Translations under genes and position numbers: made by a program
Origin: Bacteroidales bacterium
Lineage (GTDB): Bacteria > Bacteroidota > Bacteroidia > Bacteroidales > WCHB1-69
Direction of reading: 5' to 3'
DNA: 64,000 nucleotides
NCBI GenBank assembly: GCA_024400635.1
Contig: JAKSMI010000002.1
Location: 370,305-434,304, forward strand
Shown here: one piece after another, positions 9,368 to 18,152 of the stretch
How the letters are laid out: each line of letters begins with the position of its first letter
Position numbering within the stretch: position 1 is the first letter of the stretch
The notes under the pieces: model-generated
Database searches by the model: none
Told to the model about the DNA's origin: nothing
The model's input: only the letters and a program-made list of their open reading frames with translations

Positions 9368-9375
9368 TAATTTTG
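9368..9375 (+). promoter_or_regulatory. -7 element upstream of the rhomboid operon
   Basis: TAATTTTG matches TAnnTTTG just after the GH20 stop codon. A TTG triplet about 22 nt upstream is a weak -33. The leader would be about 27 nt. Confidence 0.5.
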
Positions 9376-9408
9376 CAGTTCAATTTTAAATAAATTCAAA
9401 GAAAGAAA

Positions 9409-10224
9409 ATGAACGACCAAATTAGAGTTGGAGGTTTTAACATATTGCCTACGGTTGTCAAAAATTTATTGATAATCAATGGCTTATTCTTTTTGGCAAA
9501 AGTAGTGCTTGCCAGCAAATTCGATTTGGATGCTTGGTTTGGACTGCACTATTTCGCGGCTTCGGATTTCCATATTTGGCAGATAATCACTTATATGTTC
9601 ATTCATGGAGATTTTGCCCATTTGTTTTTCAATATGTTTGCCTTATGGATGTTCGGCGCAGCTCTCGAAAACACGTGGGGACCTAAGCGTTTTCTCTTCT
9701 ATTACATTTTCACGGGCGTCGGTGCGGCCTTGATACATTACATCATCATTTATTTTCAAATCCAATCTTCACTGGCGATAATCAATGATTTCTTGGCGGC
9801 TCCCGCATTGGAGACTTTCAGTCGTCTGAGTGATGTCTCGCACATCAATAAGGCGGCCATTGCGCAGAATCTGCTTTACCTGCAAGGCAATCCTGATGCT
9901 GTGATGCAATTCGTTCCCGAAATCGAAAATTTCAAAGCGTCATTTCTAAACTCGTTCAACATTATAGGTGCGTCAGGTTCCGTTTTTGGTTTGCTTTTGG
10001 CCTTCGGTATGATGTGGCCTGATTCAGAAATCTATGTTTATTTTCTGTTGCCATTGAAAGCCAAGTGGTTTGTGGTCATTTATGGAGCTCTCGAATTGTT
10101 GTATGGCGTGATGGGTAGTGCTGATGGAGTGGCGCATTTCGCTCACCTCGGCGGTATGCTCTTCGGCATCATCCTCATCCTTATCTGGCGCCGACAAGAC
10201 CGTTCGCGTTACCGCTATTACTAG
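9409..10224 (+). CDS. Rhomboid-family intramembrane serine protease
   Basis: The protein has 271 residues and about six membrane helices. The catalytic Ser is in GASGSVFG (Ser189) and the catalytic His is in AHLGG (His246). The loop motif contains HLFFNMFALWMFG. A soluble insertion of about 60 residues (roughly 120-180) separates the second and third hydrophobic clusters. Rhomboids cut single-pass membrane proteins within the bilayer. The substrate is unknown. The gene ends 8 nt before the EEP-family gene, so they likely form an operon with the following DUF4369 lipoprotein gene. Confidence 0.92.
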   Translation: MNDQIRVGGFNILPTVVKNLLIINGLFFLAKVVLASKFDLDAWFGLHYFAASDFHIWQIITYMFIHGDFAHLFFNMFALWMFGAALENTWGPKRFLFYYIFTGVGAALIHYIIIYFQIQSSLAIINDFLAAPALETFSRLSDVSHINKAAIAQNLLYLQGNPDAVMQFVPEIENFKASFLNSFNIIGASGSVFGLLLAFGMMWPDSEIYVYFLLPLKAKWFVVIYGALELLYGVMGSADGVAHFAHLGGMLFGIILILIWRRQDRSRYRYY

Positions 10225-10232
10225 TCTCTGTT

Positions 10233-11417
10233 ATGTCTCGAAGAAATATAAATCATAATAAGAAGAAAAAAACGTCTCTTTTTGGCGTTATTTTGAAGTT
10301 TTTACTCTTGGCTATCAATATCGTAGCTGCGTTGGCGCTACTGGCAGCATACGTATCCCCGGTTTTACCGCCTTCGTTTTGGCTTCTGGTGAGTTATTGC
10401 GGGTTGGCTTTCCCTTATATAGTTCTTGCTAATATTGTCTTCGTCGTACTTTGGTTGCCAATTCAGTATAAGTATTCTTTGATTTCATTAAGCCTTGTAT
10501 TGCTGAACGTTAATAATATAGATAGATGTTTCCAGCTTCGTGCCACTCCTCGCCCAGAAGTCTGTGCCGGTTGTGTTAGGGTGATGAGTTACAATGCCAG
10601 ACTTTACGGCTTGTATGATAGTGAAACCGCCTTTGAGCGAAATCAAAAGAAAGAACAGATTTTTGATTTGTTGCGCCGTGAACGGCCTGAAATATTGTGT
10701 ATCCAAGAGCATTTTGTGGATAAGAGTGGCAAGTTGAATTTTTCGACCACCGATTCCATTATGAGCATTTTACACTTTGACGACCCCAAACGCCATTGCT
10801 TCGAGTATTTTACGGCTCACAATCGCAGCCACGATTATCACTATGGAATGGTGATTTTCAGTCGTTACCGTATCCTTAATGGCGATTATATTGATATGGG
10901 TGACAGTTCTAACAATGGATCGATATATGTTGATATTAAATTTAAAAGCGATACAGTCCGAATTTATAATGTCCATTTGACATCAATCGGAATGAATGAG
11001 GAAGATTACGCGATGGGGCGGGATATATCCTCTAAAGGCATGGACGATCCCCAATTGGATAAGAAGGCCAGACGTTTGTATGATAAAGTTGGAAAGGCAT
11101 TTATTAAGCGGCAGCATCAAGCAAAGGTTTTGCGCGCCCATATTGATAGTTGTCCACATCCGATGATTATCTGTGGCGATTTCAACGATTCGCCTGTATC
11201 GTATGCATACCACAAAGTGGGTCATGGGTTCAAAGATGCTTTCCGCGAAAGTGGTGGCGGTAGGGGACAAACCTATTTTGGTGACGCATTCCCTTCATTT
11301 AGAATTGATTATATTTTTCACGATAAGAAATTCAAAAGTTTTGGCTATACGACTTACGATTCATTGCAAGTGTCTGACCATTATCCGATTTTTACTAATA
11401 TTTCTTTGCTGAAATGA
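10233..11417 (+). CDS. Membrane-anchored endonuclease/exonuclease/phosphatase (EEP) family protein
   Basis: The 394-residue product has a basic N-terminus and two or three hydrophobic helices (about 18-95). A C-terminal EEP domain (about 110-394) follows. Family residues visible are the MSYNAR start strand, Glu in ILCIQEHF, ICGDFNDSP and the C-terminal SDHYPI Asp-His pair. This fold covers Mg-dependent phosphodiesterases, including DNases and sphingomyelinases. The topology places the domain on one face of the membrane, but which substrate it cuts cannot be told. The last codons overlap the next gene by 4 nt (ATGA). Confidence 0.88.
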   Translation: MSRRNINHNKKKKTSLFGVILKFLLLAINIVAALALLAAYVSPVLPPSFWLLVSYCGLAFPYIVLANIVFVVLWLPIQYKYSLISLSLVLLNVNNIDRCFQLRATPRPEVCAGCVRVMSYNARLYGLYDSETAFERNQKKEQIFDLLRRERPEILCIQEHFVDKSGKLNFSTTDSIMSILHFDDPKRHCFEYFTAHNRSHDYHYGMVIFSRYRILNGDYIDMGDSSNNGSIYVDIKFKSDTVRIYNVHLTSIGMNEEDYAMGRDISSKGMDDPQLDKKARRLYDKVGKAFIKRQHQAKVLRAHIDSCPHPMIICGDFNDSPVSYAYHKVGHGFKDAFRESGGGRGQTYFGDAFPSFRIDYIFHDKKFKSFGYTTYDSLQVSDHYPIFTNISLLK

Positions 11418-12124
11418 GAAAAGTCTTTTTTTGCTTGTTGTGTGTAAGCATTTTATTTTTTTCTTGCAAAAATAATAATGATATCCGCATTCGCGGGATG
11501 ATTGATGGCGCAAATGGCCGTATGGTGCATTTATCCGTTTTGGGAACAGATGGCTTGACAATGCTCGACTCGGCAATTGTAAAAAATGGAAGATTCGAAT
11601 TTCATGTTCGGAAGAAGCAAAAGGACGAATTTTTCCCGTCAGAAGAGCGTGCCTTTTTCAATTTGTCGTTTTCGGAAGACAATAGCATGACGACTTTGGC
11701 CGGATTCGGGGAGGGCGTCGAACTGATGCTGACTAATCCGGACCGAATCGTAAGGGGATACAAAGCAACAGGAGCCGCAGATGCCGTACTGATGAGTCAA
11801 TTGGATAGTTCGCTATCGGTTTTCGCGTGCCGAACAGACACATTGCTGTACATCTACAGAATCTGCCAAGATAACGATAGCATTCGTGTCGATATTGAAA
11901 GTCAATACAATGAGTTGGTAGAGGAGCATCACCAGTATTTGCGTGCTTTCATCCGTCAACACCCGCAGTCGCTGAGCTCTGTCATCGCCTTTTATCGTGT
12001 TTATAATCATCACCGCTTCTTGGACGAGCATGCTGATGCCGATATTTTCCAATTGCTGGTAGATTCATTGTCCGCTAAATACCCGCAGAGTCAATACGTC
12101 GAATACTTGAAAAACAGACAGTGA
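11414..12124 (+). CDS. DUF4369-containing lipoprotein
   Basis: The 236-residue product has a signal peptide ending at a lipobox, LFFSC. The N-terminal beta domain (about 25-110) has the IRGMIDGANGRMVHLS pattern of DUF4369, a domain often found in front of thioredoxin-like domains in Bacteroidota lipoproteins. The C-terminal helical half here has no CxxC, so this copy has no thiol-redox domain. It overlaps the EEP gene by 4 nt, which suggests translational coupling. Function unknown. Confidence 0.75.
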   Translation: MRKVFFCLLCVSILFFSCKNNNDIRIRGMIDGANGRMVHLSVLGTDGLTMLDSAIVKNGRFEFHVRKKQKDEFFPSEERAFFNLSFSEDNSMTTLAGFGEGVELMLTNPDRIVRGYKATGAADAVLMSQLDSSLSVFACRTDTLLYIYRICQDNDSIRVDIESQYNELVEEHHQYLRAFIRQHPQSLSSVIAFYRVYNHHRFLDEHADADIFQLLVDSLSAKYPQSQYVEYLKNRQ

Positions 12125-12176
12125 TTTTATTTTGAAGATAATTATGTGCAAATGTTTTTTTAGTCGGAATTTTTAG

Positions 12177-12184
12177 TATATTTG
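12177..12184 (+). promoter_or_regulatory. -7 element upstream of butyrate kinase
   Basis: TATATTTG matches TAnnTTTG 51 nt before the start codon at 12235. No clear -33 TTTG is present at the usual spacing. Confidence 0.5.
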
Positions 12185-12234
12185 CAAGCGAATTTCATTT
12201 TTGAATATCAATATTATCAAAAAAATAAAGCATA

Positions 12235-13308
12235 ATGAAACATTTGATTCTTGCCATCAATCCCGGTTCAACATCAACCAAAATTGCGGTCTTCGACCAA
12301 ATGCAACAAGTATTCGTAAAAAACATCAAACATTCTACAGAACAGCTTTCTGTTTTCCCAACGATTGCGGATCAGTACGAATTTCGCAAGAGTACCATTA
12401 TGGAAGAATTGCAGACTGCCAACGTCAACCTCGATGACATTGCCATTGTAATGGGTCGTGGTGGTTTGGTAAAACCTTTGACTTCTGGTGTTTACAAAGT
12501 GAATGAATTGATGAAAAAGCACTTGAAACAAGGTTATAATGGACAGCACGCTTGCAATCTGGGCGGTTTGATTGCCGACAGTATCGCAACTTCTATAGGT
12601 TTGGAATGTGCGTTCATCGCTGACCCCGTAGTTGTAGATGAATTTGAAGAAGTGGCTCGTATCGCAGGTCATCCTAAATTCGAACGATTGTCAATTTTTC
12701 ACGCTCTGAATCAAAAAGCCATCGCCAGAATGTATGCCGCCGACAACGGTAAGAAATATGAAGATTTGAATCTCGTTGTTGCTCACATGGGAGGCGGTGT
12801 CAGCGTTGGCGCCCACAAGGAAGGTCGTGTTATTGATGTCAACCAGGCTCTCGATGGTGAAGGTCCATTTTCGCCAGAACGCTCTGGAACCCTGCCTATC
12901 AATCAGCTGATTGATGTTTGCTTCAGCGGCCAGTATTCCTACGATGAAGTGAAGAAAATGGTGGTAGGACAAGGTGGCTATGTGGCTTATTTCGGCATTA
13001 ATGACGCTTATGCTATTGAAAAAGCTGCTTTGGAAGGCGACAAGAAAGCCGATTTGCTCGAGGAAGCCATGGCTTATCAAGTGGCAAAGCAAATTGGTGA
13101 AGCTGCTGTCGTGCTGAAGGGCAAAATCGATGCCATCATCCTTACCGGCGGTATAGCGTATGGCGTTCCAGTGGTTAATCGTATCAAGAAGTATGTTTCT
13201 TGGATTGCTCCTGTGGCTGTTTATCCAGGTGAAGATGAAATGAAGGCCATGGCAATGAATGCCAATATGGTTCTCAACAAGGAAACTGAAGTCAAAGAAT
13301 ACAAATAG
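12235..13308 (+). CDS. buk: Butyrate kinase
   Basis: The 357-residue protein belongs to the acetokinase/ASKHA superfamily. The start LAINPGSTSTKIAVF is the phosphate-binding loop. MGRGGL, AHMGGGVSVGAH and ILTGGIAYG are further family motifs. The length and the ASKHA pattern fit butyrate or branched-chain fatty-acid kinases rather than acetate kinase (about 400 residues). The enzyme makes ATP from butyryl phosphate in fermentation. The usual partner, phosphate butyryltransferase, is not adjacent. The stop codon overlaps the GTG start of the NAD kinase gene by one base. Confidence 0.92.
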   Translation: MKHLILAINPGSTSTKIAVFDQMQQVFVKNIKHSTEQLSVFPTIADQYEFRKSTIMEELQTANVNLDDIAIVMGRGGLVKPLTSGVYKVNELMKKHLKQGYNGQHACNLGGLIADSIATSIGLECAFIADPVVVDEFEEVARIAGHPKFERLSIFHALNQKAIARMYAADNGKKYEDLNLVVAHMGGGVSVGAHKEGRVIDVNQALDGEGPFSPERSGTLPINQLIDVCFSGQYSYDEVKKMVVGQGGYVAYFGINDAYAIEKAALEGDKKADLLEEAMAYQVAKQIGEAAVVLKGKIDAIILTGGIAYGVPVVNRIKKYVSWIAPVAVYPGEDEMKAMAMNANMVLNKETEVKEYK

Positions 13309-14180
13309 TGAAAATTGCTATCTTTAGTCGCCCTTGCGACAATGAAGGTATAGAACTCATACAAACCATCGTCGCAGCTTTGAAAAATCGGGGCTGCGAG
13401 GTGGTTTTTCATCATAATTGCACTCTCAGTCATCTGCCTGACGAAGTTCAGGTCTTTTCAAATCATCGCGATTTGGCAGCCATCTCTCCCGTGGATTTCC
13501 TTTTTTCATTTGGCGGCGATGGTACTTTTATCGATGCTGCCAACCTGGTTGGGGATTTGGGTATTCCCTTGGTGGGAATTAATACGGGTCGCATAGGTTT
13601 TCTTACGGCTATCAACAAAAACAATTTTGAAGAATCGTTGGCGAGATTGTTGGCGGGACAGTATCACGTGGATCATCGTGCATTGTTGCATCTCGACAGT
13701 TCACGTCCCTTGGATCTTTCTTCGGATTTTGCCCTTAATGATATCACTATTAGAACCTCCGACGATAATTCCATTACATCCATCAAAGTATGGGTAAATG
13801 GGAAGATGGTGAATACCTATTGGGGCGATGGACTCATCATCGCCACTCCGACTGGTTCGACGGCTTATTCACTCAGTTGCGGAGGTCCCATCATTGAACC
13901 CGATACCGGAGTTAACGTCCTTACTCCCATTGCTTCGCATACTTTGGCAGTGCGGCCGATGGTCATACCCGCTGACAAAGAAATTCGCGTGGTCGTGGAA
14001 AGCCGTAACAACAATTTTTCTCTCGCCCTCGACTCTAATCGTTTCGTGGTTGAAAATCCTATGGAATTGATTATCAGCAAAGAAAAATTCGTTGTCAACA
14101 CGGTTTCTTTTGTCGAGGCCGATTTTTACAGTGTCATCCGTGAGAAATTGCTTTGGGGCATTGACAAGAGGAATATGTAA
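13308..14180 (+). CDS. nadK: NAD kinase
   Basis: The 290-residue protein carries the signature GGDGT at residues 69-73 and the TPTGSTAYSLSCGGP motif of the C-terminal domain. It phosphorylates NAD to NADP. The start is a GTG at 13308 that overlaps the upstream stop codon by one base (TAGTG), giving the typical MKIAIF beginning. Translational coupling to butyrate kinase is therefore likely. Confidence 0.94.
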   Translation: MKIAIFSRPCDNEGIELIQTIVAALKNRGCEVVFHHNCTLSHLPDEVQVFSNHRDLAAISPVDFLFSFGGDGTFIDAANLVGDLGIPLVGINTGRIGFLTAINKNNFEESLARLLAGQYHVDHRALLHLDSSRPLDLSSDFALNDITIRTSDDNSITSIKVWVNGKMVNTYWGDGLIIATPTGSTAYSLSCGGPIIEPDTGVNVLTPIASHTLAVRPMVIPADKEIRVVVESRNNNFSLALDSNRFVVENPMELIISKEKFVVNTVSFVEADFYSVIREKLLWGIDKRNM

Positions 14181-14215
14181 GTTTTTATCATTTTGAAATC
14201 CTAAATTTATTTTTT

Positions 14216-15151
14216 ATGCATACTATTGGAATTGATATAGGGGGAACAAACACCGACGTAGGATTCGTCAATACGAGTGGCGAAGTCGTTCTGCGCAGAA
14301 ATTTGCCCACGGCACAATACAGCGATGCCGAAAAATATGCTGATGACTTGGCCAAGCTGATTTTAGAAATGAAAAACGAGCTTGGCGTAGAAGTTAAGGG
14401 CATAGGTATTGGTGCACCGAATGGAAATTTTTATACTGGTTGCATTGAAGATGCCCCTAATTTGAATATGCACGGCAACATCTTTTTAGCCAAGATGTTA
14501 GAAGAACGCTTGCATCTGCCTTGCGTGCTTACCAACGATGCCAATGCTGCCGCCTACGGCGAGATGGTTTACGGTGGGGCCAAAGGAATGAAGCATTTCA
14601 TCATGTTCACCCTCGGAACGGGCGTGGGCAGTGGCATCATCGTTGATGGAAAATTGCTTTATGGTCATGATGGTTTTGCCGGAGAACTGGGGCATACTAT
14701 CATCGTACCCAATGGCCGTCAGTGCAAATGCGGGCGTCGCGGTTGTGTGGAGCAATACACTTCTGCCGGGGGTATCGTTCAAACCTGTAAAGAATTATTG
14801 GCGGAAAATCCTGAATATAAAGGATCTTTATCCCAAATCTCTGTTGATAAAATAGATTCAAAAGCCATTGGCGATGCTGCCAATCAAGGAGACAAATTGG
14901 CAATTGAAGTTTTTGAAAGGACAGGAGCGATTCTTGGTCTGGCAATGGCTAATGCGGTGGCGTTTTCATCGCCAGAAGCCGTTTTCTTGATGGGAGGGCC
15001 CGTCAAGGCAGGAGAGGTTTTGTTAGATCCTGTCCGTCGCTCTTTTGACGCCAATGTCTTGTCCAATTATAGAGGGAAAGTCAAAATATGCGTCTCGCAA
15101 CTCAAGCAAAACGACGTAGCCATTCTCGGTGCCGCCGCCCTTGTTAACTGA
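14216..15151 (+). CDS. ROK-family sugar kinase (glucokinase-like)
   Basis: The 311-residue protein begins with the ATP-binding loop GIDIGGTNTDVGFV. It has the ROK zinc site CKCGRRGCVEQY at about residues 171-182, GTGVGSG, and LTNDANAAAYGE with the catalytic Asp. This family includes glucokinase and N-acetylmannosamine or allose kinases. Substrate cannot be fixed from sequence. It lies 35 nt after nadK and could be co-transcribed with it. Confidence 0.9.
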   Translation: MHTIGIDIGGTNTDVGFVNTSGEVVLRRNLPTAQYSDAEKYADDLAKLILEMKNELGVEVKGIGIGAPNGNFYTGCIEDAPNLNMHGNIFLAKMLEERLHLPCVLTNDANAAAYGEMVYGGAKGMKHFIMFTLGTGVGSGIIVDGKLLYGHDGFAGELGHTIIVPNGRQCKCGRRGCVEQYTSAGGIVQTCKELLAENPEYKGSLSQISVDKIDSKAIGDAANQGDKLAIEVFERTGAILGLAMANAVAFSSPEAVFLMGGPVKAGEVLLDPVRRSFDANVLSNYRGKVKICVSQLKQNDVAILGAAALVN

Positions 15152-15212
15152 AAACTAATTTAAACCTTGACCGACCGCTCGCTGACCATAACTAAACCAT
15201 TAAAAGACCAGA

Positions 15213-15246
15213 AATCAAACAGTTAAACAATTAAACGATTAAACAG
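15213..15246. repeat. Short tandem repeat, period 8
   Basis: TTAAACAA, TTAAACGA and TTAAACAG follow one another at 15223-15246, preceded by a more diverged unit. It lies in the 204-nt gap before the OPT transporter gene. Confidence 0.6.
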
Positions 15247-15355
15247 CCAAGCCTCTTATTTTTATTTTCTTAATCTCGTAATACAGTATGTTTCATCGTT
15301 ATACTTCATAATATCTTAATTAAAATCAACGCTTCAATAAAATAACAAAAAGTTT

Positions 15356-17359
15356 ATGGAACAAGAAAAAGACTACACACTTAATCCTGACGAGATTAAG
15401 ATGCCCGACAACGCTTATACAGAGCTTAAGGAGGGTGAAGAGTACAAGCCCATATTGATGGGTGATAAAAAATTTCCGGAAATCAATGCATGGACGGTGA
15501 TTTGGGGTATTATTATGGCCATCATTTTTTCAGCCGCCACGGCGTACGCTGGCCTGCGTTTTGGTCAGGTTTTTGAAGCGGCCATCCCTATTGCCATCAT
15601 TGCCGTAGGTGCATCAACGTTGGCCCGCCGTAAAAGTCCTCTGTCAGAAAATGTGATTATTCAGTCCATCGGTGCAAGCTCTGGTGTGATTGTGGCTGGC
15701 GCAATATTCACATTGCCTGCCATTTACATTATTCAGGAAACGAATCCCGATATTCAAATGAATGTCAATTTCTTCCAGATTTTCTTGGCATCACTTTTTG
15801 GCGGCTTCTTAGGCATTCTGTTTTTGATTCCTTTTAGAAAGTATTTTGTTTCTGACATGCATGGAAAATATCCTTTCCCCGAAGCTACTGCTACTACAGA
15901 AATCTTGGTTTCTGGAGCTAAAGGCGGAAATCAAGCCAAATTGCTTGTTATCAGTGGTTTGATAGGTGGTCTCTATGATTTCTGCATGTCAACTTTCCAT
16001 TTTTGGTCAGAAAATATCACTACTCGTATGGCTGCCTGGGGCGAACAGTTGGCTACAAACCATAAGTTTGTTTTCAAGATGAATGGTAGTGCCATCTTGT
16101 TGGGTACTGGCTATCTGATAGGTCTGAAATATGCTATGATTATTTGTGCAGGTTCATTCCTGTCTTGGTGGTTCATCGTTCCATTGTTGGGACAGTATGG
16201 TGTTACCCCAGATGGTGTACTTATGAGCACACTTGATCCTGAAGTCATTTTCTCGACTTATGTGAGATATATTGGTATTGGTGGTATCGCCATGGCTGGC
16301 ATTTTGGGCGTTATCAAGTCAGCAGGCGTGATTAAAACATCCTTGAGCGTGGCATTCAAAGCGGGCAAGAATAAAGGTGCGGAAGAAACCCAAGTGCTTC
16401 GTACCCAAAGGGATATTCCGATGAAGATTATTCTTTTCGGCTTTCTTGCTGTTATTGTGATGATGGTGTTGTTTTTTATTTTTGGCGGAATGCAGATGAA
16501 CTTGACACAAATTCTGGTAGGTTTGCTGGTAGTCTTCCTCTTCGCTTTCTTATTTACGACGGTGGCTGCAACAGCAATTGCAACCGTTGGTACTAACCCA
16601 GTTTCAGGTATGACAATGATGACCTTGATACTGTCTTCATTCATTTTGTCGGCTGTTGGTTTGCAAGGGGGCACGGGCATCATCACGGCATTGGTAGTTG
16701 GTGGTATCGTTTGCTCGGCTTTGGCTATGGCTGGCGGTTTTATTACCGATTTGAAAATCGGTTATTGGATTGGCACATCTCCCTATAAACAACAGGCTTT
16801 GAAATTCTTGGGAACCTTGGTTTCTGCGTTGACGGTAGGTGCTGTCATCATGCTGTTGTCAAAAACATACGGTTATACAGGCGAAGATGCTCTGGTAGCT
16901 CCACAGGCTAACGCAATGGCTGCTATCATTGAACCTTTGATGTTTGGCGGACAAACTCCTTGGATTCTTTATATCATTGGGGCTATTTTGGCCATTGTCC
17001 TTGATCGTATTGGTGTTCCTGCATTGGCATTTTCATTGGGAATGTTCATTCCTTTACAGTTGAATATCCCATTGTTGATTGGTGGCGCCTTGGCATGGTT
17101 TATCGGTAACAGAAGCAAAGACGAGGCAGTCAATAAGGCTCGCAAGGAAAAAGGAACGCTTTTGGCTTCAGGAATGTTGGCTGGCGGGGCTATCATGGGT
17201 GTTGTTAGTGCTATTTTGAAATATGCCGGTGCTGACGTTTCTATGCCGACGGAATACATTCAAAGTACTGGCAGTGGAATCGTTGCCATTGTGATGTATG
17301 TCGTCCTTTGTGTTTATCTCGTTCTTCATTCGTTGTCAACTAAGAAGACCGAAAATTAA
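15356..17359 (+). CDS. OPT-family oligopeptide transporter
   Basis: The 667-residue protein has about 15 hydrophobic helices. An N-terminal soluble stretch leads to the first helix (about residue 47). The segment KYPFPEATATTEILVSGAKGG is the conserved OPT motif after the third or fourth helix, and the following helices are rich in Gly and Ala. Family members import di- to oligopeptides or metal chelates with protons. It may import peptides made by enzymes such as the S46 peptidase at the left end of the window. It is followed by a strong terminator. Confidence 0.93.
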   Translation: MEQEKDYTLNPDEIKMPDNAYTELKEGEEYKPILMGDKKFPEINAWTVIWGIIMAIIFSAATAYAGLRFGQVFEAAIPIAIIAVGASTLARRKSPLSENVIIQSIGASSGVIVAGAIFTLPAIYIIQETNPDIQMNVNFFQIFLASLFGGFLGILFLIPFRKYFVSDMHGKYPFPEATATTEILVSGAKGGNQAKLLVISGLIGGLYDFCMSTFHFWSENITTRMAAWGEQLATNHKFVFKMNGSAILLGTGYLIGLKYAMIICAGSFLSWWFIVPLLGQYGVTPDGVLMSTLDPEVIFSTYVRYIGIGGIAMAGILGVIKSAGVIKTSLSVAFKAGKNKGAEETQVLRTQRDIPMKIILFGFLAVIVMMVLFFIFGGMQMNLTQILVGLLVVFLFAFLFTTVAATAIATVGTNPVSGMTMMTLILSSFILSAVGLQGGTGIITALVVGGIVCSALAMAGGFITDLKIGYWIGTSPYKQQALKFLGTLVSALTVGAVIMLLSKTYGYTGEDALVAPQANAMAAIIEPLMFGGQTPWILYIIGAILAIVLDRIGVPALAFSLGMFIPLQLNIPLLIGGALAWFIGNRSKDEAVNKARKEKGTLLASGMLAGGAIMGVVSAILKYAGADVSMPTEYIQSTGSGIVAIVMYVVLCVYLVLHSLSTKKTEN

Positions 17360-17391
17360 ATCTGCTAATAAATAGATTGAAAGATATTTTG

Positions 17392-17434
17392 ATTGCATCT
17401 GCAATTCCTTTGGGAGTAGCAGGTGCAATTTTTT
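17392..17434 (+). terminator. Terminator of the OPT transporter gene
   Basis: An 11-bp stem (17392-17402 with 17419-17429, including one G-U pair) is followed by a run of six T residues. Confidence 0.8.
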
Positions 17435-17512
17435 CCTGACTTTGACAGCCTTAATGCGATTTGTTTGTAATATTCTAATATTCAACGTTTAAGAAAAAAG
17501 TTTCGGATAACT

Positions 17513-17537
17513 TGGGTGACGCGGTCCTCAAAATGCC
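17513..17537. repeat. Degenerate direct repeat, copy 1
   Basis: The motif GGGTGACGCGGTCCTCAAA is preceded by CGGATAACTT. It resembles copies at 17582 and 18071; with copy 3 the similarity extends about 12 nt to the left. Confidence 0.5.
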
Positions 17538-17581
17538 GTAATGTCCCTTCTCGAAACTATAGAAATCAATCTGGCAAATCA

Positions 17582-17613
17582 TAGTGACGCGTGGTCAAAA
17601 TCAAGGAATGGCG
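17582..17613. repeat. Degenerate direct repeat, copy 2
   Basis: GTGACGCGTGGTCAAAATCA followed by AGGAATGGCG aligns with copy 3 over about 30 nt. Confidence 0.5.
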
Positions 17614-17678
17614 GCACAACATGATAACTGGTTGTACCGATGAAGGAGATACTGTCGGTAGTGTGGCACTGAAACTAC

Positions 17679-17764
17679 GGTGTCTGAAAGACACCACAAC
17701 AAGTAACCGGGGACGAAGTCCTCGGTGATAGAGGCGTTGTTAGAATCTGTTGCCTGAAAGGCAA
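17679..17764. repeat. Cluster of three GAA-triloop hairpins
   Basis: GGTGTCT-GAA-AGACACC (17679-17695), an eight-pair stem around GGAC-GAA-GTCC with one mismatch (17708-17726) and TTGCCT-GAA-AGGCAA (17750-17764) share the same loop. The spacing between them is 12 and 23 nt. Confidence 0.6.
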
Positions 17765-17775
17765 TACCATTTTCT

Positions 17776-17806
17776 GATACTTTCTTTGAGACCCAAAGAA
17801 AGTATC
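17776..17806. repeat. Perfect 13-bp inverted repeat
   Basis: GATACTTTCTTTG (17776-17788) pairs perfectly with 17794-17806 across a 5-nt loop. It has no T-run after it, so it is not a plain terminator. Confidence 0.7.
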
Positions 17807-18070
17807 GCAAAGAAAGGTTTCCCGCTGAACAAGCCTTTGCTACAAATCGGGCAGTTGCAGGCTAAACGCAGAAACTCGCAGGCTCCACTGCGTTCCGCCT
17901 GCTCAAACAGTCTGCGTTCTTAACGCCCACACCCGCCACGATTTGTCACGCAAAGCGCTTGTAAGGCGGAGAATATAAACGGTGGGGAATGGCGAAAGCA
18001 GCCTGAAGGGCAGTACAATATAGTAGTTCGTAACGTCATGATATGCACTGTTTAAAAAAATCGGGTGACT

Positions 18071-18103
18071 TTGGTGACGCATAGTCAAAGTCAGGAAATA
18101 GCG
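18071..18103. repeat. Degenerate direct repeat, copy 3
   Basis: GGTGACGCATAGTCAAAGTC followed by AGGAAATAGCG aligns with copies 1 and 2. It closes the noncoding region on the right. Confidence 0.5.
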
Positions 18104-18152
18104 AAAAAATAAAATTCTGAAAATGAGGTATGAGATCTGTCAACTTCGATTC

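Larger units (their letters stand above)
17435..18152. other. Noncoding region with hairpins and short direct repeats
   Basis: No credible gene is seen between the convergent OPT and FemAB-like genes. The region holds three hairpins with a GAA triloop (17679-17695, 17708-17726, 17750-17764) and a perfect 13-bp stem at 17776-17806. It also has three copies of a degenerate GTGACGC...GTCAAA motif. It may be a decayed mobile element or contain a structured RNA. Confidence 0.5.

Noticed and set aside
17601..17810. 69-codon minus-strand open frame in the noncoding region
   Set aside because: It spans the hairpin cluster and has no conserved motif; the structure explains the sequence better than a gene does.
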